From contig NZ_SPNT01000006.1 of the NCBI RefSeq assembly GCF_004959855.1, positions 271,011 to 335,010 on the forward strand: DNA of 64,000 nucleotides, given 5' to 3'. The notes beneath the pieces are model-generated. The model was not told where the DNA came from and ran no database searches. It was given only the letters and a program-made list of their open reading frames with translations. The position numbers and the translations under genes are program-made. Positions 60,283 to 64,000 of the stretch are shown here, piece by piece. The DNA is from Nitratireductor sp. XY-223 (GTDB lineage Bacteria; Pseudomonadota; Alphaproteobacteria; Rhizobiales; Rhizobiaceae). The number at the start of each line of letters is the position of its first letter. Positions within the stretch are counted from its first letter, which is position 1.

Positions 60283-60414
60283 GGGAAACCTCAAAATATG
60301 TGTGATCGGGCGGCCCAGTCATATGAAGCCATTGCGGCAATGTCTTGTCGCGGCTTTCAATATGGTTTAAGCGGGTCCGGTTCGCGCAAGCCGGGCAACG
60401 GTTTGCGCCGGGTG

Positions 60415-60491
60415 GGGCCTGTAGCTCAATTGGTTAGAGCCGGCGGCTCATAACCGCTTGGTTGGGGGTTCGAGTCCCTCCGGGCCCACCA
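60415..60491 (+). tRNA. tRNA with CAT anticodon, probably tRNA-Ile2 (k2C)
   Basis: A complete cloverleaf: acceptor GGGCCTG/CGGGCCC, D-stem GCTC/GAGC, anticodon stem GGCGG/CCGCT with loop CTCATAA, variable TGGTT, T-arm GGGGG-TTCGAGT-CCCTC and encoded CCA. The anticodon CAT could be Met or Ile2. The anticodon-stem and variable-loop pattern (GCTCATAA, CTTGGTT) resembles Ile2, whose C34 becomes lysidine. Initiator Met is excluded because the three G-C pairs typical of it are absent. Confidence 0.93.
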
Positions 60492-60570
60492 TTTACCTGT
60501 AGTCTTGCGAATGTAGCGCGCCGCGTGGTTTTGGATTTTTGACACCGGGTTTTAGAGCAGCGCCGCTTTT

Positions 60571-61311
60571 TCACGTGTCCTTTTCGGATGTGCTACCCCT
60601 CAACGAGGATAGTGGGGCTTTGGAGAAGTCTGCGTCATTGTCGCCTGGTTCATCAAAAAGGCCGGGAAGGCCGGTAAGAACTGGAGACGTATCAATGTAT
60701 CTGAATGAGGAGACTGGTCTAACAAACGCCGATTCCATTGTTGCAACGGAGGATTGCAGTGTCCTGAGCGTTGTTTCGATATGGTCAATCTTTGCGGCTA
60801 GCTCACCTTGTTCCGGGGCTTGACTAGGAACAATTTCCCTAAACATGTCCGGCACCGCGTCAATCGGGTTCGCGGCTGTTTCCTTCAAGCAGGCGGTGAT
60901 GTCCTCACGCAGCTTTACGTCCCAACCCGGTTTGTTGTTGTCAAAAGTGAAGACGCGATAAGGCCTCAAATCGAAAGGCACGTCCTTAATGTTGTTGGCG
61001 ACCAACACGACCGGTTTTCCCAAGGCGTGCGCTAATCCGAGTTCGTAAAATACGTTTGGATTTTGTTCTGTCAGATCCGCGAGGAGCGGCCCCGATTTCT
61101 GGATGCCGCTCCAAATGTCACTCATGATTTGGGATGACATGAAAATATCGTCAGCCCGAAGGGGTGTCAGGTTCGCTGCTTCGACCGCCGGTTTGTAGAT
61201 GTCCTCGAACCGCATGTCATAGTAGCCACCAAATGGCATCATAACAAAGCAGGTGTCCTGCGTCTTGGCCTTAGCTGGAGCAGACGCTGCAACATCACCT
61301 TCGGCAACCAT
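60571..61311 (-). CDS. Nucleoside 2-deoxyribosyltransferase-like protein, possible defence effector
   Basis: Encodes 246 residues. The N-terminal domain has CFVMMPFGGY, RFEDIYKPAVEAAN, RADDIFMSSQIMSDIWSGI and NPNVFYELGLAHALG, with E90 aligning to the catalytic Glu of nucleoside deoxyribosyltransferases (Toll/TIR-like NADase fold relatives). Such domains occur in antiphage and conflict systems. The tail of about 80 residues is coiled-coil-like and Ser/Asp rich. It lies right after a tRNA. No partner gene is adjacent. Confidence 0.78.
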   Translation of the reverse strand: MVAEGDVAASAPAKAKTQDTCFVMMPFGGYYDMRFEDIYKPAVEAANLTPLRADDIFMSSQIMSDIWSGIQKSGPLLADLTEQNPNVFYELGLAHALGKPVVLVANNIKDVPFDLRPYRVFTFDNNKPGWDVKLREDITACLKETAANPIDAVPDMFREIVPSQAPEQGELAAKIDHIETTLRTLQSSVATMESAFVRPVSSFRYIDTSPVLTGLPGLFDEPGDNDADFSKAPLSSLRGSTSEKDT

Positions 61312-61594
61312 GGATCAAGTCCCCTACGTATCTCGCGTGGAGGTTTTAATAGCCCAATTTGCCGATTGGGTCACCAGTATGCCTGGACCGTCGCCTGGGT
61401 GAATTCATCCTAGTGTTACCCAAAGCGCGTCATAGCCCCTTCGAAACCGCTTCATCCCCACCGGAACGTGGGCCGAGTACCACAAATATTTGAGCATCCT
61501 GCCGGCGGAAGTCGACCAGAGGAACGGTTCGGCTACCGCTCGATGACGACCAGGTTATCCAGGATGGTTCGATACATTCAGTGATCCCATTTCA

Positions 61595-61930
61595 GTGACA
61601 ATAATCGAGCGTAAGAGACTTGCCGACATGTGCGACAGAAACAAAGGTCGCACCGTGTCCAGCTCCACAATTAGAACTCTCGGCGATCTGAAGCGCGAGG
61701 GCTGGCGGGTCCAGGCGCATTGCACTTGGCACCGCTGTGGCGCCTCGGCCGAGCTCGATCTCGATAAGCTAATACGCAGGTTTGGCGCGAAGTTCGTTTT
61801 TATCAATGAGATGGCTATTACGAGCCGGCTGCGGTGCCGGAAGTGCCGAAACAAATGCGGCTCAATTCGGTATACGCCACCCTACAGTGGGGACAGTCGA
61901 CCACGTCCATCATCCTCGAAGTTTTGTTAG
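61595..61930 (+). CDS. Hypothetical protein with two Cys pairs (zinc-ribbon-like)
   Basis: Encodes 111 residues. CTWHRCG near residue 44 and CRKCRNKCG near residue 80 suggest a Zn-binding ribbon. The middle has ELDLDKLIRRFGAKFVF. Short proteins of this pattern are widespread in rhizobial plasmids and phages. Lower GC than the core genome. Start codon is uncertain between residues 1 and 12. Confidence 0.5.
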   Translation: MTIIERKRLADMCDRNKGRTVSSSTIRTLGDLKREGWRVQAHCTWHRCGASAELDLDKLIRRFGAKFVFINEMAITSRLRCRKCRNKCGSIRYTPPYSGDSRPRPSSSKFC

Positions 61931-62033
61931 TCAACACGTTTCGCTATTAATGATCCGCGTTCGGCTTGCGGTCGAGGCAAACCGAATCACGATTTTCAAT
62001 TGACCAAATCCTTAGATAACAGGCCATTTCAAC

Positions 62034-62636
62034 ATGCTATTTGACACCAACATATTTCCGATAAACGTAATTTGGCTCTTTCAGAGTGTTGCCGACTTAA
62101 TCGCACCATCTGATAAATCAGTTTGGATGCATTTCCGCGAAGATCCGGTGATGACAACAGCGACAGTCACAATAGCAACATTCACAGCGATAATGGCCTG
62201 GATGCAGGGGCGCGCGCACCGATTTCAAAAACGAGCCAGTCAAGCCAACTATCGACTGGCGATATTTGAGAAGAGAATGGCAGTGTATTTTGCCGTTGAA
62301 AAGTACCTGAACTTGGTCTCGCGAAACGGACGGCCCTCAATAGATGAAGCATCCGAAATGCGATTTGAAGTACGCAACGCCGCATTTCTTTTTCCAGATC
62401 GTGTGCTGGAATATGCCGAGGAACTGTTCAAAAAAAGCAACGAATACAACTATTATGAAAACCTGAGTGAGCCACTGCGAAATAGGGCTGATCTCAATGA
62501 GGACGAACAAAATCGGCTGCGCGAGTGTATTGATAATCAAACCACAATCCAGCAATGGTTTTTTGAACAGCTGGAAGCAAATTCATTCAAGATAGTTTTT
62601 AGCCCCTTCCTTAAGTTGCCGGAAACACTGAAATGA
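62034..62636 (+). CDS. Hypothetical protein (200 aa), one or two membrane helices
   Basis: Encodes 200 residues. Hydrophobic segments at about 7-24 and 40-57 precede a soluble helical region rich in Glu/Asn/Arg. GC is clearly below the flanking core genes. No family recognised. Its lone position in the island next to a methylase remnant suggests foreign origin. Confidence 0.5.
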   Translation: MLFDTNIFPINVIWLFQSVADLIAPSDKSVWMHFREDPVMTTATVTIATFTAIMAWMQGRAHRFQKRASQANYRLAIFEKRMAVYFAVEKYLNLVSRNGRPSIDEASEMRFEVRNAAFLFPDRVLEYAEELFKKSNEYNYYENLSEPLRNRADLNEDEQNRLRECIDNQTTIQQWFFEQLEANSFKIVFSPFLKLPETLK

Positions 62637-62653
62637 TTGTGGGATCAGCGGCC

Positions 62654-63235
62654 TCAACACCAAATAATCAGCTCGCGCACCGCCTTCCCCTTTCCCCCTT
62701 TGACCGAGTAGCTGCAGTCAACCGACACCATCTGGAAGTCTGAAAACATCTCCCGCACCTCCGGCCGGTCGTTGATCGACAAAATACAGTGACCTTGATA
62801 CGTGCAAGGATCTCGGCCATCTGCGCAAAATCCTCCCGACCGAACACGCCACAACCATAGTCGCTTTCATTCCCCCAATAGGGCGGATCGAGATAGACGA
62901 GCATGCCCGGCCGGTCCCAGCGACGTATGAATTCCTTCCAGTCCAGGCACTCAATCACGACACCGGAAAGCCGTTCGTGAATGTCCTCCAGGAGGGGTGC
63001 CAGGCGCGTTAGGTTGAAACGCGCGCCGCCGTGTTTGTTGACGCCGAAATTCCGGCCGGACACCTTGCCGTCGAAGGCTGTCTTTTGCAGGTAGATAAAA
63101 CGCGCTGCGCGCTCCAGGTCGGTCAGAATTTCCGGGTTGCTCGCCTTCAGCCGTTCGAATTCCCGGCGCGATGTGACCTGAAACTTCAGCATGTCCATGA
63201 ACTGTGGGTAGTGCCGCTGCAGGATGCGGAACAGG
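62654..63235 (-). pseudogene. D12-class N6-adenine DNA methyltransferase remnant (frameshifted, N-terminus lost)
   Basis: The minus strand has LFRILQRHYPQFMDMLK then a run through MLVYLDPPYWGNESDYGCG (motif IV DPPY) and EDFAQMAEILARIK, which then shifts frame near 62793 and continues as GHCILSINDRPEVREMFSDF and SVKGGKGKAVRELII. A one-base deletion explains the shift. Upstream of 63235 homology ends and a stop appears, so the SAM-binding FxGxG part is missing. It cannot be functional. Likely a prophage or island remnant. Confidence 0.75.
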
Positions 63236-63337
63236 CGCCCCCTTCCATCGCGACCATCCGCATTCCAAGGCCCAGGCCGTCATGCCGGAAGCGGCGGTGT
63301 ATGTACATTCCTTCGATTGATGCGATAAATTGCGGTC

Positions 63338-63913
63338 ATGTCTTCAGCGAGTTTTGCTTCACGCATGGCCGTCTCCGTCTCCATGCCGAATCTAGGGACG
63401 GATGCGGAACAGTCGGTCAAGGTCGGCTTCCTGGCACCCCTGACCGGTGACGTCAGCTCCTGGGGCCTTCCCGGCTACAATGGCTGCCAGATCTGGGCTT
63501 CCTGGATCAACGAGGCCGGCGGCATCCTCATCAACGGCCGGAGGCACAAGCTTGAAATTATTCCGTATGACTGCGGTTATGACGGGGAAAGGGCGGTCGC
63601 CGGCGCCCGCAAGCTCGTTCTGGAGGATAATGTCAAGCTGCTGATGATGCTTGGCGGCGATACCTTCCTGCCGATCCAGGATTTTGTCACCAGCAGACGG
63701 ATCCTGACCTCGACCCTGCTGCCCAGCGACCTTTCGCCGGATACGCCCTATCTGATCGCGCCGTGCGAAGTGCATCCGATTTACAATGTGACCGGCGTTG
63801 ACTGGCTCGCCGAAAACCGGCCGGAACTGAAAACCGTTGCCATGTGCGCCCAGCGCGATGCGCTCGGCCTGCCGTCGATGGGGATGTCCCGTTCTCTGTT
63901 GAAAAAGAACTGA
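63338..63913 (+). pseudogene. Truncated periplasmic amide/branched-chain amino-acid binding protein
   Basis: Residues 27-180 match Peripla_BP_6 proteins of the urea/amide/branched-chain family: VKVGFLAPLTGDVSSWGLPG, NEAGGILINGRRHKLEII and DVKL-type strands such as NVKLLMMLGGDTFLPIQDF. The match stops abruptly after DALGLPSM and the frame ends ten residues later (SRSLLKKN), so about half the protein is missing. The N-terminus also lacks an obvious signal peptide. A mobile element appears to have inserted near 63885. Confidence 0.7.
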
Positions 63914-63925
63914 GGATTGGGTGGC

Positions 63926-63977
63926 GTTGCTTCCCCTGAGCATTAAGCTCAGGGCATTGAACCTGAAAGGAAGCAAC
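63926..63977 (+). repeat. Nested hairpin covering the ribosome-binding site
   Basis: GTTGCTTCC (63926-63934) pairs with GGAAGCAAC (63969-63977); inside, CCTGAGC (63935-63941) pairs with GCTCAGG (63947-63953). The outer 3' arm contains the GGAAG of the ribosome site for the ATG at 63981. Confidence 0.65.
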
Positions 63978-63980
63978 ACC

Positions 63981-64000
63981 ATGAAGACGATTAGCACATC
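63981..64000 (+). CDS. Start of an ORF cut by the window end (possible transposase)
   Basis: ATGAAGACGATTAGCACATC encodes MKTIST, preceded by AAAGGAAG at a normal distance. Only six codons are visible, so nothing can be said about the product; the context suggests a transposase. Confidence 0.3.

Larger units (their letters stand above)
63885..64000 (+). mobile_element. Left end of a probable insertion sequence
   Basis: Homology of the preceding gene ends at about 63884. The next 100 bases carry a nested inverted repeat and then an ATG (63981) with a good ribosome site, cut by the window end. No transposase domain is visible, so the IS family cannot be named. Confidence 0.4.

Noticed and set aside
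60491..64000. Direct repeat of the tRNA 3' end as attachment site
   Set aside because: I searched by eye for the T-arm and acceptor sequence and found no second copy in the window.

Overview
The window is a GC-rich chromosomal segment of an alphaproteobacterium in the order Hyphomicrobiales (Rhizobiales). The gene order supports this: lgt/midA/pgeF next to prs/rplY/pth/ychF, an lsrB-trxB-lrp-lpsB-greA-carB block like that of Sinorhizobium, a BA14K-family protein, a MarR plus OmpR-type petP/petR-like pair beside ilvE, and an 1162-residue CarB. No genus can be fixed from sequence alone; a Phyllobacteriaceae or Rhizobiaceae relative (Hoeflea-like) is plausible.

Layout. 1-8.5 kb: tail of an FtsX-type permease with a CrtC/lipocalin-like secreted protein, two MaoC hydratases, and the translation-linked run ychF-pth-rplY, then a YHS protein divergent from a TetR regulator, and prs. 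8.6-20.5 kb: a lipoprotein, a creatinase-like M24 protein, pgeF-midA-lgt, ubiK, ybjN, proC, csaA, a histidine kinase and response regulator with a MarR regulator, ilvE and an MBL hydrolase. 20.5-29 kb: small secreted proteins, a cold-shock protein, a DMT exporter, a PQQ sugar dehydrogenase, an EAL protein, an aspartate aminotransferase and the periplasmic methionine sulfoxide reductase msrP. 29-34 kb: a candidate AbcR-like sRNA, a class III cyclase, and a vitamin-B12-type ABC transporter behind a clear cobalamin riboswitch that is followed by two tiny ORFs with near-identical start sites. 34-47.5 kb: lsrB, trxB, an Lrp regulator, an LPS core glycosyltransferase, greA, two unknown genes, carB, a zinc metallopeptidase, carA and yqeY. 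47.9-60.3 kb: a LuxR solo, dnaG-rpoD, yjbQ, a double-length CoA transferase, GST, SnoaL, GNAT, an orphan imm11 protein, a small secreted protein and a SIMPL protein.

60.4-64 kb: after a tRNA with a CAT anticodon (probably tRNA-Ile2) the character changes to lower-GC orphans, a nucleoside-deoxyribosyltransferase-like (possible defence) protein, a frameshifted D12 adenine methylase, a truncated amide/branched-chain amino-acid binding protein, and the start of what looks like an insertion sequence. This looks like the edge of a genomic island.

The most interesting unexplained signals are the putative sRNA at 29.2 kb, the tandem translation-start modules after the B12 riboswitch, and an 11-bp-phased TGAACG repeat in front of three small envelope-protein genes.
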